Positions 35,601-47,545 of a DNA stretch of 64,000 nt are shown here, piece after piece. The position numbers were made by a program, and so were the translations under genes. Where the stretch lies: assembly GCF_000002425.4 (NCBI RefSeq), contig NC_037259.1, forward strand, positions 5,485,481 to 5,549,480, in the 5' to 3' direction. The stretch comes from Physcomitrium patens. Its lineage: Eukaryota > Streptophyta > Bryopsida > Funariales > Funariaceae. Each line of letters starts with the position of its first letter. The first letter of the stretch is position 1. The notes beneath the pieces were generated by a model. That model searched no databases. It was not told where the DNA came from and worked only from the letters and a program-made list of their open reading frames with translations.

Positions 35601-38600
35601 GATGTAGTTAATATAAACTATTACCTGTGATCTTCATATGAAAAAAAGTAGCAGACCCATATTCCAATTTGCACAATCTGATTAATTATTAAAATGTCTC
35701 ATCAACAATTTTAAGCAGGGAAAACACAAGACTCACGGGTTTCGTCGAGATTCACATCCAGCATGTTGCTCAAATGCAGAGCAACTAATCTGAGATTGAC
35801 ATATAGCAATTAAATCAGTTTCTGAATAATCGCTGTACATCAAAACAAATAATTTGTAATTGGACAATGTTCTCATGTAATAAAAAAAGATAAAAAAAAA
35901 AAGATAAAATCCAACAATACGATTAAAAAGGAATTCAAATCAACCCAAACTCGTAAAAACTCACCTCTTGATTACAACATTTGCAGCATATACCTCCGCC
36001 TTGCTTCACGCCCTTAAGAATACACTGTTATGAAATCCATGAATGAGGCGATAAATGTCATGCGAAAGATGACATTAAGCAACTGTGTAAATACTCCCAA
36101 ACTTACAGCATCTCCACAGCATCAATTAGACCTTTATAAATTCAACCAACGAGCCTAAAGATATTATCTTGCGTGCAAAATCATGACACAAATATTACTT
36201 AGCAAAAAATACCTGGTTTCTAGCATAATATCCAAGCTCAGTGCCATCCGCCAAGCCGCCTGGCAGGAAAAGTGCTTTGTGAAGATGTGCATCCCGGGCT
36301 GATCTTACCGTCAGCTCTTTTTCTCTGAACATCCAAACCATCTCTCACGAATGCTTCCTCAGACATTGTAAAGACATAAAAATATTCGAAACTCTTACAT
36401 GACACAAATGTGTATATCTATATATATATAGATATATATAGATATATATATATCAACCCAATATGATGAAATAATGGCAATAATAATAATACTAATACTA
36501 ATAATAACAATAATCAGAAGAAGAAGAGGAAGAAGGAGAAAAGCAACACCCATGCGTCAGCATGTAATTAATCATTATAATCATCCTTACTTTAATCGAG
36601 TATCTTCTCTGTCTGTTACGGCAGGTGGACGCTTCATTTTGAGAACAGTCTTCGGCATTTTTACTTGCGCCTTCTCGCACTTCGCACAGAACCAATCGAC
36701 TCGATGAGGACTAGGAAGCCCGACGCATTCTAATTCAAGAAATTAGACGAATTAGTTGGAGTAAAACGCATCTAAATGCCTTCCAAAGAACGTTCAGACT
36801 CAACAACAGACTAAAGGCGAGCAAACGTGAAATACCGGCATGATAAACAGCTGAGCATTTGGGTTCCTTGCATGAGACGAAATCCCCTCCTTCACGTTTA
36901 CCACACTTCCCACATGCACCCTCCTTTTTTGGGATCCCTTGAATTTCTCCTATTGCATGCTTCAGAGCTCCTAATATATCACCTCCACAATCTGCAGATT
37001 CTTGTCCAGCACTCAAAATGTCACGTAGGTTCTTTCCATTTTCAAGATATATATTGTGACTAGGGTGATGAGAAGTGCTCCCTGAGTGTGCCTCAAATGC
37101 TGAGATAGAGACCACCTGACAAATCACCGACACATCGAATACGAAACACAATTAGGTGAAAAGGACAAGTGTTCATGCGAAAGCAAACACTGCTGAAAAA
37201 TCCCAGTTCCAATGGAACTTTAAAAGCCATTCCGACAAGTTCGAATCTAGAGAATAAGTGTCACCTGGGTCCCTTTACAGATACGACAATTACACACCAC
37301 ACCCATATCCTGAAGAATCCCTGTGAGCTGCTTCCCCAAAACAACAATGTGTTAGTGAGGATTTAATCCTTGACGTTCAAATCCTAATATCCACGAGATC
37401 GATCTTGACATTCAAATAAACCGGTAGCGGAATATCAGGGAAATCTGAAGAACTCAGGACCCTAAGCTCTTCTTCGTCCTCATCAAGCAAACAATCTTCC
37501 GAATTAATTCTCTATGACGATTACACCAAACACGCAAAGTTGGTGAATTAACCTTTAAAGGTGCCACGATAAGAACAAATGAGATTCGTAGAAAACTACT
37601 TAAATGTCAAAATGGTTGAATGATAATACAACAATGACAATCCAGAACAAACTTGCATGTAGGTTACTTTACGACTCCAAATCTATTACAGGAATGTCTG
37701 GAAGTTTCGAGAGTGTTTCCGTCGGGCGTAAAGTAAAGGCTGAGCACATGGTGATACACAGGGAAGAAAAGAAGACATATCTGACCCTCCAGATACATCG
37801 TCACGAAAACGATGCTGCAGTCTCTTTCTAAGCAAGGCAACTTACTTGTTCGCCACGACATGAGCACCGCACATAACGCCCTTCAAGAAGTCCTGTTGCC
37901 ATTAACTCCTTAGCATTTCGTGGAGGCTTTGTTAACTTGTCATCAACAGGTACCATTGCATTCAGCTGCCCTCAAACCAAGCATACAAACTACTTCAATA
38001 AGCACATTTAAACGACACGTAAGGGTCTCAATTGTTGCTCCGTACTTCCTACTAATTCAAATGACTGGCTTAGTCTTGTCACCTGGTTTAACAACACAAA
38101 ACGAAAAGACAATACGCAGATTTCGTAGACTTCAGCGACATCCTCTCCCGACAAACATGGAGAAAATGAAATACCCTGGACCAGGGAGACTGAAATCGTC
38201 AAAGCCGACGCTGCTAAATTCGCACGCCAAAAGATGTCAAAATGAAAAAGCCTGATTGTTGAAGGCACAGAACCAGCTTTGGAACCAGCAGATTCGTCCA
38301 GTAGATTATCCTCACGACCACAGGCATTGCAAAACAGAGACGGGATTGCAAGTCTGTACAAGAATATCATCAACAACTCATAGAGCTACAGGAATGCAAT
38401 CGAAATGAATCTCGACCTGTAATTCCATGAGGTTTAGTTTGGTTGTAAACATCACAATGCAACGCCAACCCAAGCGTAAGGCAACCCGACTTCGATGTAG
38501 ATTTCAGTAAATTCTATAAACTTATGCAGTAGTGACCATTCTAAAAGTGATCAATTGACACGAATCCAAACCTTTGAGGCAGCTGTACGGAGTCCTGGTG

Positions 38601-39138
38601 GAGGGCGCACTGGCAACTCTTCCTCGTCTTCGTGTCTCTCCAGACTATCAGATTCCTCATCACTTTCAATTTCCAATCTAGGAATAGCGTGTGGCACCCT
38701 AGAATTCCTGTAATGAATAGTCTTCTTCCGTTTCCGGCCTACTTTCTGCGGCATGCCATTCGCAATTCGACCATCACTCGCTCCACCATTGTTAGTTGGA
38801 AGAGTCTCATCAACCTCATGAGTGTCCAGCTTCCACGCTGCATCACTAAAGTCCTTCGCAGAGGAGTTCTGCAAGGTTCCTGGGTTGTTTTCCTCCTCCG
38901 TTTCTCCGTCCTTCTCAAAAGTAGAATCTTCCCCTGCCCCATGAGTTCCTTCACTAGTTTCCGCGGTGCCTGACGATGAGCACCTGCGTTGTGAAGGCTT
39001 TGACTCCGTCTCACCCATCGGAGCCTCCTTCGTGGCAGGCTCGATTGGCGCTGCGCACGACACTTTGCTATCCCGACTGATATCTACAACAATATCAAGT
39101 TCATTCATATCTTCCTCATTACTTCTCTGCACGCCCAT
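32625..39138 (-). CDS. TDBD-PHD-GNAT nuclear protein, IDM1-like family (about 19 exons)
   Basis: This is a host gene of about 925 residues. Related plant proteins (IDM1 group) read chromatin through PHD fingers and carry a GNAT acetyltransferase-like domain. Exon 1 (39138-38572) is acidic with basic GRKRKK. TDBD 1 runs over exons 3-5 (NAKELMATGLLEG; SISAFEAHSGS; IYLENGK). PHD 1 is in exons 5-6 (CGKCGKREGGDFVSC to WFCAKC), TDBD 2 in exons 7-10 (LFLPGGLADGTELGYYARNQ; AFEQHAG), PHD 2 in exons 11-14 (GCAIC, CDQCGREYHVGC, EWYC), and the GNAT-like part in exons 14-18 (VFGREVAEVPLIATS, HQDQGFCKALM, RFGF). Exons 3-19 keep frame with GT-AG introns; exon 2 (about 38390-38260) has an unresolved donor. 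The start is the first ATG, 39138; a longer frame opens only at TTG. Confidence 0.9.
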
Positions 39139-40240
39139 GTTTTCCAAGATTCTTCAACCCTCAGTCGAAGACGAAGACACAGAAACCAGGGTTGTAATGT
39201 CTGCAGAAATTCCCTATACAAAGATATACTAACAGCGTTCCACCAAATCCCAAACCAATCCTCTATGCAGCAGAAGACAATTATTTAGCGCACCTCCCAC
39301 GATCACCTACCATGATATCACCTGCGCAGCAACACAATTAAGGAGGCAGGGGACTGCACACCCTTAAACTTATTCTCCGACAGCTCCAAGCAATCGGCGG
39401 CCACAACACCATTCAAAACCATTACAGAACACAAACCTTCCCTTCACGAGGCCACTCCGATCACTACCATCGCTATGACCCTACCATCACCGAACCCCTG
39501 CAGACGTCCTCCTCGCACTCCCTCTCTGCCTACACCTCGCAATCCAAATGCATCTCCTCTTCGACAGACAGTCCAACTCCAGAGCAACCACCAACACTGA
39601 TCCGTGGCCGCAGTGACGATGCCCCCTAATTGCTCGTGCACCGTAACTCCTCGCAACCTCGCCCGTCGTCTCACTGCTTCGCAGCCATTAGCCACGTCCT
39701 TCCCCTTCCCTTCTCCAACAAGGACGGTGCCCATGCCCTAATCCACGCGCACGAGGAAACGGAACGGTATGGCAATCATCGCGCCGTTCGCTCAAGCTAA
39801 CCGATCGGAATCTGAGTTTGCGTCTCTCTCCGCCGAAGATTTCGCATTCCGCCTTACCACGGTCGTGCACGCCCACAGTCCAGCCTCCACCATTTTCCCA
39901 GCCCTGTCTCAGTCGCCCCCTCTGTGGTCGGTCCCGAAGGTTCTTCGCTCGGCGACGGGCGGGGTCGTCTCCGAGCCAACATTGCGGCGGGCACTTGCAA
40001 ACCTGTCTGCGCGGCTCCATCCCTTCTTCAGCGTCGGTCAGTCAATCCTGGCCCCGTCGGACCCCTCCCTCGCGAGCTCCGCTAGCCGGCGGCCGGTGAT
40101 CGCTTTGTCACTCTCGACAGTCGCCAACGCAGTCGCCGCAGCAACAGCAGTACCTCCTCCTCCGCTGCTTCTTCTTCTTCTTCCTCTGCCTCTGCCTCTG
40201 CCTGTGTGCGCATTGCCGATTGCATAGCTCCTGCATTGAC
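39139..40240 (-). promoter_or_regulatory. GC-rich promoter and leader region of the PHD gene
   Basis: About 1.1 kb of GC-rich sequence lies upstream of the ATG at 39138. The composition peak is at about 39440-40210. Overlapping frames exist on both strands (for example plus 39769-40227, 152 codons, and minus 39688-40020, 110 codons). Their low-complexity tails and mutual overlap suggest that base composition, not coding, keeps them open. Shared or divergent transcription cannot be excluded. The exact transcription start is not visible. Confidence 0.45.
40155..40205 (+). repeat. Pyrimidine-rich microsatellite (CTT)n / (CTCTGC)n
   Basis: CCTCCTCCTCC, then repeated TTC units, then three CTCTGC-type units. 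It lies at the upstream end of the GC-rich promoter region. Confidence 0.8.
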
Positions 40241-43200
40241 ACAATTTTACCTCCTCATATAGACCACGGGAGATTGATCTCATGGGCCCACGCCAGTTCC
40301 ATCTCCACTTTCTGTGCTGCTCAGGCTCACGTGGAACCGTGGCACGACGAGGATTGTTGCTCTGGTGTACCTGGTGGTCAAAGTGGTCTCAGCATCTACT
40401 AAATATAGTATGTAGGATTAATAGTTAAGTGAATCGCCATTGAGCAGTCGTGTATATATAGTATGTTTCTCATTCAGGGTAGATTCTCTTGTGAGTAAGT
40501 TCTTGCATCTTCTTGTTGAGAGTGTTGCAGGCATTCGTCACCTTGCAACGACATAATAGTGCAAGGCATTGGCCTTCAGGCAAACCATCGTTCAATAACT
40601 CTTTTTAATTACTATTTTTAGAAAACCGTATTCTTGAGTCTGCAGTTTTATAATGTGCATACAATGCCACGTCTTGTGTCTTTTAGCAGGAGATGCGTTA
40701 CTCTCTGTTCGATTTTATTAATTATATTTCATTTCTGACTGTACAATGTGGGAGTATATTTTCATTTTTTATGTATAAAAATGTGTTCTTTGAAAGATAG
40801 AAAAATTAAACTTAGTAAGTTTTACTTTATCAATTTCTTTCAAATAAAATTTCATGTAAAAGATGCCTTTTTTAATTTGATATTGTAAAATCAATGTGTT
40901 ATTAGCCAAGATTGCATAATTGAGATATCAAATTCTGTAATTTTTGATACGACTGACATATAATGAAAAAAATACTTCTTTGTATATCCAACATTTTAAT
41001 GTAGTTTTAAAAACATATATTAATTACACCACATAAACTTAAATTAATATGATAGAATAGTCATTTGAAAAATAAATATGTTTCATTTATTTTTCCAAGT
41101 CATAATTTTTATGCATGTATATGAGTGTATGCATATATATATATATATATATATATATGTTTTTTTATTTAAATATATGTATAAATATTTATTGTATTAC
41201 AAACATGTATACATATACCTCTTCTATACATATACATACATGTATATACAAAAGCATTGAAGATCCTTATTTATTTTAAACATAACATGTTAAAGCAAGT
41301 CATTGAGTCTTTTGATACATTTGCATAGACAACAAGTATGCTATTGTAGCTTGGAAGAAGACTTGACATGATTGTCTTGTTGATTAAAGATATATTCTTT
41401 GCTTCAATTTGCATAGAACTCAATTGAAAATAAATGCACAAAATTCCAAATAAACAAGTTAAAAAAATTAGAAACAACTTAGAATGTTGATTATTGATTG
41501 TTTTTCTATATACACATCAAAAGCAAAAATTTTCTTTCGTATCCACTCACAACCACATTATATGAAGTTTCTTCTATATATTACTTTCTCAAGTCCAATA
41601 CTTTCAAATTTAAAGCTTGCATCTTATCAATTACTCCATCTTTTGAAGCTTTCTTCTAGTTCAATCTATTTTATTTATAAAAATAAAAATTTCCTTTATA
41701 GACTAATAAAAATATATAAGTATATGAAAGGATAAAAATACATCTCTAAAAACTTAAATTTTAGACTTTTTAAAATAAAAAAATTAAACAAATCAAAGAA
41801 GAAAAAAATAGCAATAATAATTAAAAAAAGAATTATAAAGCATTTACAGCATGTAGGTTGAAACCATTCTTTTTATAAGCTAAGCCTAAAAACTCTATTT
41901 GTTTCTTAATAATGGCACAACCTATCTACAATTTATGAATACCTTAATGACAAAAACCATCTCAAAGGTTTTAGACTCTAATGCTACTTGAGATTCCAAA
42001 AAAAAATTAAAATTGATGTGATCCATGGTTGTTGGTAGAAAATCCTTTTTATCTAAAAATACTTTAATAAAAGCATAGAACTATCTATGTGTCCACTTGC
42101 AATGTCCAACAACATAAGGATGGCAAATTTGTATTGAGAGTTTGGTTGTTTAGATGTTAGCTACAAAATCTCTAATTGTAGATATGCTAGTATGAAGTTA
42201 ATAATATTTTGATATTTAAAAAAAAAAAAACTCTTCTTTTTATATTTTGTATATTAATTTTTATTAATTTTTGTTGTAAAAAATGACCTTATAATTTGAT
42301 ATTGATAGATAAATCCACAAGTTATTATTGGATCCATAGTAGGAAAATTAATTTGTAATTTGTTATATAATTTAAGATGGTAATTTTTTTATATATGTTT
42401 TAAAATATGATTCTATTTGATGTTGATATAAAAGATGTAGTTTGATTTTATTGAGGGACTATGCAAAGCAATCCAACAAAAGACTAAAAAACATAAAAAG
42501 GTTCAAAGAACTTAAAACTACAATATTTTGCACTATAAACCAAATCATGTTGCTCCAAAGCATGTTGGCTTGTGAAGCCAACAATTCAATCTCACATCCC
42601 TTCAAAGATTATGTTTGTATGTATTCCATCAACTGTTTGAAGTTTGTTTGGTCCTTTTGAGTACATCAAAACTTCAAGTGGCACAAATATTTACATATGT
42701 GTAGTAGCTAGTAAATCCTTTCTTATACAATTCAACATATCAATGATATATAAATAGACGCCATGGTGGTAGCAGGTGAAAAGCAAATGTTGTTAGGCGC
42801 CCCTTCTCACCCTTGAAATAGGCACCAAGGAATTCAAGTCCAGAGCTAACCATTTATTCAGAAGATGGTATATTTTCCTAGTTGTAAATGACTACTAGCA
42901 ATCTTTTGGATTTTGGAGACGCAATAGGTTAAACTTTGTGCATATTTACACTGTGTTATTGGTATAGCTATGCAACATACATTTATCATTGTAATACACA
43001 AGTCAAATAAAATTGCTCTGATGTACTTTGTTCATAGAACTGCCCTCTCTTCAATCCCTTGAGTAGTAAAGCACAGGCAATAATGCTCTTTATTCTCCAA
43101 AGGAATAGATGAAGAATTGCACTACACCTAATAAGCACAAAGTCAAACTAGAGTGGTTCTCTTTACATGAAATTAATATATAATGCAAAGCCTAAGTGAC

Positions 43201-43350
43201 AAAATGCGGCCTAATTGCTCTCTTTGCAAGCTACTCTCTTACATCAAGCGTGGACATATCCTTGTTGCTTGTCTTTATGGAGTACAACGACAACTTTCTC
43301 TCCACATGCTTCAAACCTGGTTATGATTTTGATCGGATTTGATTTTCTAT
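40241..43350. other. Intergenic DNA, mostly AT-rich
   Basis: The first 350 bases are of mixed composition and include GTATATATAGTATG near 40450, followed by a leader-like stretch. This could be a worn LTR or promoter, but no partner is seen in the window. The rest is AT-rich, with (TA)n at about 41134-41158. Sequence at about 42740-43350 is less AT-rich and forms the left flank of Copia-2. No gene is supported. Confidence 0.6.
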
Positions 43351-43355
43351 TAGTT

Positions 43356-43669
43356 ATTGAAGAAACACAATAAGCAAGACATAAGTAAGTAGAAATCAGC
43401 AAGGTTAGACACAAAAGAAGTGTAGAATGAGATGCCTATCACTTCTAACATCCTTTACTTACATGTAGAATTTACATCTATTGTGGCTCAACTTCATTCT
43501 CATTCATCCTTACTTCATTCAATTGAATCTTAGATTCTACTTAACCTAACCACTACTATAAATTCTAGCCGCCACTTTGATAACTTTTTTATTACCTTTT
43601 GCTACCTTTTAACCATTAATAACTTAGATTACGTAATATCTTTTATTTGTCCAATATTTATTTTATTAC
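43356..43669 (-). repeat. Copia-2 3' LTR
   Basis: It begins ATTGAAGAAACACAATAAGC and aligns with 55450-55798. It is shorter by about 35 bp, mainly through one missing stretch near 43550. Confidence 0.75.
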
Positions 43670-43739
43670 TCCAACTTTGTTATTAGTTAAAGGTTTCTAA
43701 TCTTAATACCTTTATCAATTTATAATTTCTATCCTCCAC

Positions 43740-44460
43740 TTATGCTTTTATAAGCAAATTAGCAAGCATGTCTTCCATTACACAATACTTCATATCAATC
43801 ACTTCCATTTCAATCTTTTCATGTATGAAGTAATGTTGAATGTCAATGTGCTTTGTCGTTGAATGATGCTTTGGGTTCTTTGCAAAGGCAAGACATTCTT
43901 GATTGTCACACTTCATTAGAGTTACTTCCAATTGGACAAGTCAAATGTCTTCTAAAACTTGTCTTAGCCATATTGCCTCCATTGCACTATGACTTACTGC
44001 TATGTACTTTGCATCCAATATTGACCTTGCAATTGTTGGTTGTTTCTTGCAATTCCATGAAATTACTCTCATTCCAACAAAGAATACATATCCTATTGTT
44101 GACCTTCTATCATTTCCATCTCCAACCCAATCCATATCACAATGACCATGCAATGCAATATTATCACTTCCAAGGCACAATTTGAAGTTCAAAGTGCCTT
44201 TTAAGTACCTCATGATCCTCTTAATGATTGTCTAATGGATTGGTCTAGCCTTTGATATGTATTGACTCATAACACTCACTGCATATGCAAGATTCATCCT
44301 TGTACCAATCATTGCATACATAAGTGAGCCTACTGCTCTCATGTATAGAACATCTTTCATTTCATCTTCAAATTCAGTAAACTCCTCATTCGTGACCTTC
44401 ATCAACTTTATATTGGCCTCCAATAGTGTTCTAATAGGCTTGTACTCTTCCATATTGAAT
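43740..44460 (-). pseudogene. Copia-2 RNase H region (fossil)
   Basis: Minus-strand frames hold the copia RNase H signature in order: MRYLKGTLNF, CDMDWVGDGNDRRSTIGYVF, and at the end AKNPKHHSTTKHIDIQHYF with MLANLLIKA. The family is certain. The region is broken. Confidence 0.85.
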
Positions 44461-45300
44461 CATTTCAAAATTTCTTCAATATATTTCTTTTGGCTCAATG
44501 TAATGATCTTCTTAGCTCGATCTCTCACAAACTCCATTCCTAAGCAATAGTGGAGCTCTCTCAAATCACTTATCTCAAATTCTTTTGCTATCTTTGTCTT
44601 CAAGCAATCCATCTTTATCAAAGGTATTGGTCAAGATGATTAAATCATCAACATAAACAATAACAATCATCAAAAAGACTTTTAATTGCATCACATACAT
44701 AGAATGATCACCATCACTTCTTACAAATCCCTTATTCACAAAGAATGTATCAATGCATTGGTACCATATCCTTGGTGATTACTTGAGCCCATATCAAGAT
44801 TTCTTCAATTTACAAATAAGGTGTTGTTTGCCTTCTTCAACAAATCCTTGAAGTGGATTCATGTAGATATCTTCTTCCAACTCTCCATTCAAGAAAGCCA
44901 TCTTCACATCCATTTGATGCAATTCCAAGACCAATATTGCCCTAATTGCCACAATGGTTCTAATCGTGGTGAATTTGGCCAATGTCTCATTAAAATCATC
45001 ACTAGCAACTTGTGAGTAGCCTTTGGTAATCAATCTTACTTTATACCTCACAACATTATCCATTGCATCCCTCTTTGTTCTAAACACCCACTTATAACCA
45101 ATTGAAGTTCGATTTCGTGGAAGTTGAATCAATTTCCATGTTCCATTGTCCATGAATAATTGACACTCTTTTCCCATGGCTTTCTCCCACTTCAAAGCAT
45201 CTATAGACTTCATTGCATCACACAAACTCAATAGATCAATAAGAAGTGTAACATTGGCATGTTCTTTACTTATTTGAAGAAAGATGTGATTCTTCCACTA
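44461..45300 (-). pseudogene. Copia-2 reverse transcriptase region (fossil)
   Basis: The minus frame at 44794-45231 contains hallmark copia RT stretches: WEKAMGKECQLFMDNGTWKL, YKWVFRTKRD, LITKGYSQ and HQMDVKMAFLNGELEEDIYM. The part with the YVDD region lies at about 44600-44790 and is degraded. It is broken overall. Confidence 0.85.
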
Positions 45301-45917
45301 TTTGCCACATTATTTTCTATCTTTCAAAAGATATCTCCTTTCATTTGAAGAAGACTCAACTTATAGTATTCTATGGCCTCTTCCAACCTTCTTTTTTTTT
45401 GTAAATAGTTTTTTTTCACTCAAAGGTTGATAATCCTCATTACCATCATCATCAACATCTTCATGCTCTTCATTGCTAGTCTTAGAATTTTTAAAGGCCT
45501 TCTTCTCCACCTTCTTTGCCTCTTCATCTTCATTTCCACCTTTATAACCATCATTGTCTTCATCTTCTTCCTTCTTTGCTGAATTTGAAGATGTGTCCAC
45601 AAACACACTATTACTCCCACTTGCACACATTTCTAAGTGCTCATAAGCACTGTTGTGCTCCAAAAACTCAATATCATTTTATGAACTTTTTGGTCTCCAA
45701 ATACATGATTCTATAAGCCTTTGTACCTTCACAATATCCAACAAATACACATTTTGTATCTTTTGCATCAAATTTTGATCTCATACAATCTGATGTCTTT
45801 AAATATACTATGCATCCAAAAGTCCTTACGTGTAAAACACAAGGTTTCCTCTTACTTTAAGCTTCTTCGGGAGTTTTTGATGTAAGTGCACTTCTAGGGT
45901 ACCTATTCCTTGTATAC
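45301..45917 (-). pseudogene. Copia-2 integrase C-terminal / linker region (fossil)
   Basis: An acidic-then-basic low-complexity linker (around 45361-45663, many Asp, Glu and Lys) is typical between copia integrase and RT. It is preceded on the minus strand by integrase tail sequence up to the Gypsy-3 insertion at 45917/45918. Confidence 0.6.
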
Positions 45918-46345
45918 TATCACGGACACAGAAATACAAGCTTGAGATCTAACAAGAAGTTCAAGAAGAACTAGCAAGAACTAGATTAATCAGATGAATA
46001 CAAGAACAATACCAGAGAGGTGAGCTAGAGCTCCAAGAGATGTGTTGTCGAGATTGAAGAACTCTTCAGTCTTCATTCCAATATATACTCCTATTTTGGA
46101 AACTTCTCAAACAACTTCTACCAACTAGGAAGCTTCTAGAAGGTTCCAAAGACTTACTTCTAGAAGGTTTTAGAAACTTGTCTCTAGAAGGTTCTAAGGA
46201 CTATGTCTCTAACATCTTCTACTAACTAGAAAGCTTCTCAAGTAATTTCCATCAACTAATAAGCTTCTAGAAGGTTCCAGAGACTTGCTTCTAGAAGGTT
46301 CTAGAAACTTGTCTCTAGAAGGTTCTAAGGACTATGTCCCTAATA
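45918..46345 (-). repeat. Gypsy-3 3' LTR
   Basis: 428 bp, partner of 52673-53100. It contains two units of a 131-bp internal duplication (starting near 46131 and 46262), each with heat-shock-element-like modules. Confidence 0.95.
46131..46310 (-). promoter_or_regulatory. Heat-shock-element-like arrays in the Gypsy-3 3' LTR
   Basis: Perfect alternating TTC/GAA modules with 2-nt spacing: TTCTAGAAGGTTC at 46134-46146 and 46265-46277, and the four-module TTCTAGAAGGTTCTAGAA at 46289-46306. Partial arrays lie at about 46158 and 46187. The consensus for heat-shock factor binding is nGAAnnTTCnnGAAn; three or more modules are usually needed. Confidence 0.55.
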
Positions 46346-46346
46346 T

Positions 46347-46359
46347 CACCCCCTCTTTT
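46347..46359 (-). other. Gypsy-3 polypurine tract
   Basis: On the minus strand AAAAGAGGGGGTG lies next to the 3' LTR, as expected. Confidence 0.75.
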
Positions 46360-46419
46360 AGCTTTGAGGTCTCTAAGAAGCAATGTTGTTATTAATGAGT
46401 ATCAATACAAGAAAATGAA

Positions 46420-46542
46420 GATCTGTCACATAACATCTGCTATGAACTCCAACTGTTGTTGACGAGGTAAGTGGTTCATCGGCCCTTGAAGCCAATGGTA
46501 GTGGCCCACACCTTCGACTTCTGACTAAGCATGAACTTCCGT
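46420..46542 (-). pseudogene. Gypsy-3 third-ORF remnant, C-terminal part (fossil)
   Basis: The minus strand encodes GVGHYHWLQGPMNHL, clearly like GMGHYRWLRGPINHL in the Gypsy-1 third ORF, at the same place before the polypurine tract. It is separated from the N-terminal part by the solo LTR. Broken. Confidence 0.65.
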
Positions 46543-47545
46543 TGTCGTGTTGTAACACGAGAAATTCCCCTTTCTTTTCAAGGGGAATTTTATTAATATT
46601 CAGTTACCTCGAATATTGGGAGCATCGACCAACTCCAGTGCAAATATTGAGTGGTCAGGTTCAGTCGCTCCGTTACAGTCAGCCGGGGCATACTGAAATG
46701 CTCCATTCGATTTTAATAACGGGAGTTAGCAGGATGAGAAGGGCCAATTCACACGACGAGTTCGAAGAGCCAATTGGATCCAATTTCGAGAATCCAATCC
46801 GGGTCCTCTTATCCAATATGAGACCTGAATTGGCCGGTCAACCCAATGCAGTCTAATTACGGAAAATCCAGGTCTTACTACGGATCTTAGCCAATCTGAC
46901 GCGAGGACCAATTTGATCCAATTACGGGAACATCCAGGTTACTACGGGCATCTTTCCCAATATGGGACCTGAATTGGTCGGGCGACTCAATGTGGTCCTG
47001 ATTACGGGATTCGATTCTGTTTCAGGCTGTCCTGTTCTTTGTGCCGTTTCAGGGAACGTTGTTTTCGGTAAATGGATTTCTTAAAGGTGAAAACGGAGGA
47101 GAAAGCTCTGACGGCGAGAGCCAATTTCGGATCCAAGCTTGACGGTGGGAGCCAATTCCGGATCTAAGACGGAAGATTGAAGAAATTCAGAGGATAAGGT
47201 TAGGGAGGATATAGTTTTGAAGGGGGGGTTTTTTTTTTCTCTGGGAATCGGGGGGGAGCTAGTTTTCAGCTTTTGCAAGGTTACTAGTTCGGTTTTCATT
47301 GGAGGTTTTTGAAGATCAAGGGGATTAGAGAAGAGGAGCTTCATGCTTCGGGTCGGGGAAGGAAAGACATAGAATTTGGATTTTTCTTCTTCGTAGAGTT
47401 TTGGGAAGACTGAAGCAATTGTTGCAGTCGTTTATATTCCAGCAGTCAAAACTGATAGACTACTTGACTATCGACAAATCTCCATACTACCTTCTAGTGC
47501 CAGACGCCCGGCGCATTCTCGAGCAGAAAAGCATGTAATACGACA
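46543..47545 (+). mobile_element. Solo LTR of the Gypsy-5 family inside Gypsy-3
   Basis: 1003 bp from TGTCGTGTTGTAACACG to GCATGTAATACGACA, flanked by a 4-bp repeat CCGT (46539-46542, 47546-47549). It is the reverse complement of the Gypsy-5 LTR at 60002-61261, apart from a block of about 325 bp present only there and some 70 bp present only here. No internal gypsy sequence remains. Exchange between the two LTRs of a full element is the usual origin of such a solo copy. It lies in the third-ORF region of Gypsy-3. Confidence 0.9.

Noticed and set aside
39139-39147. A longer N-terminus for the PHD gene
   Set aside because: The upstream extension begins with TTG. The first ATG in frame is at 39138 and is the natural start.
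40440-40560. A worn LTR promoter near 40.45 kb
   Set aside because: A TATA-like box and leader-like sequence are present, but no partner LTR, primer site or target duplication is seen.
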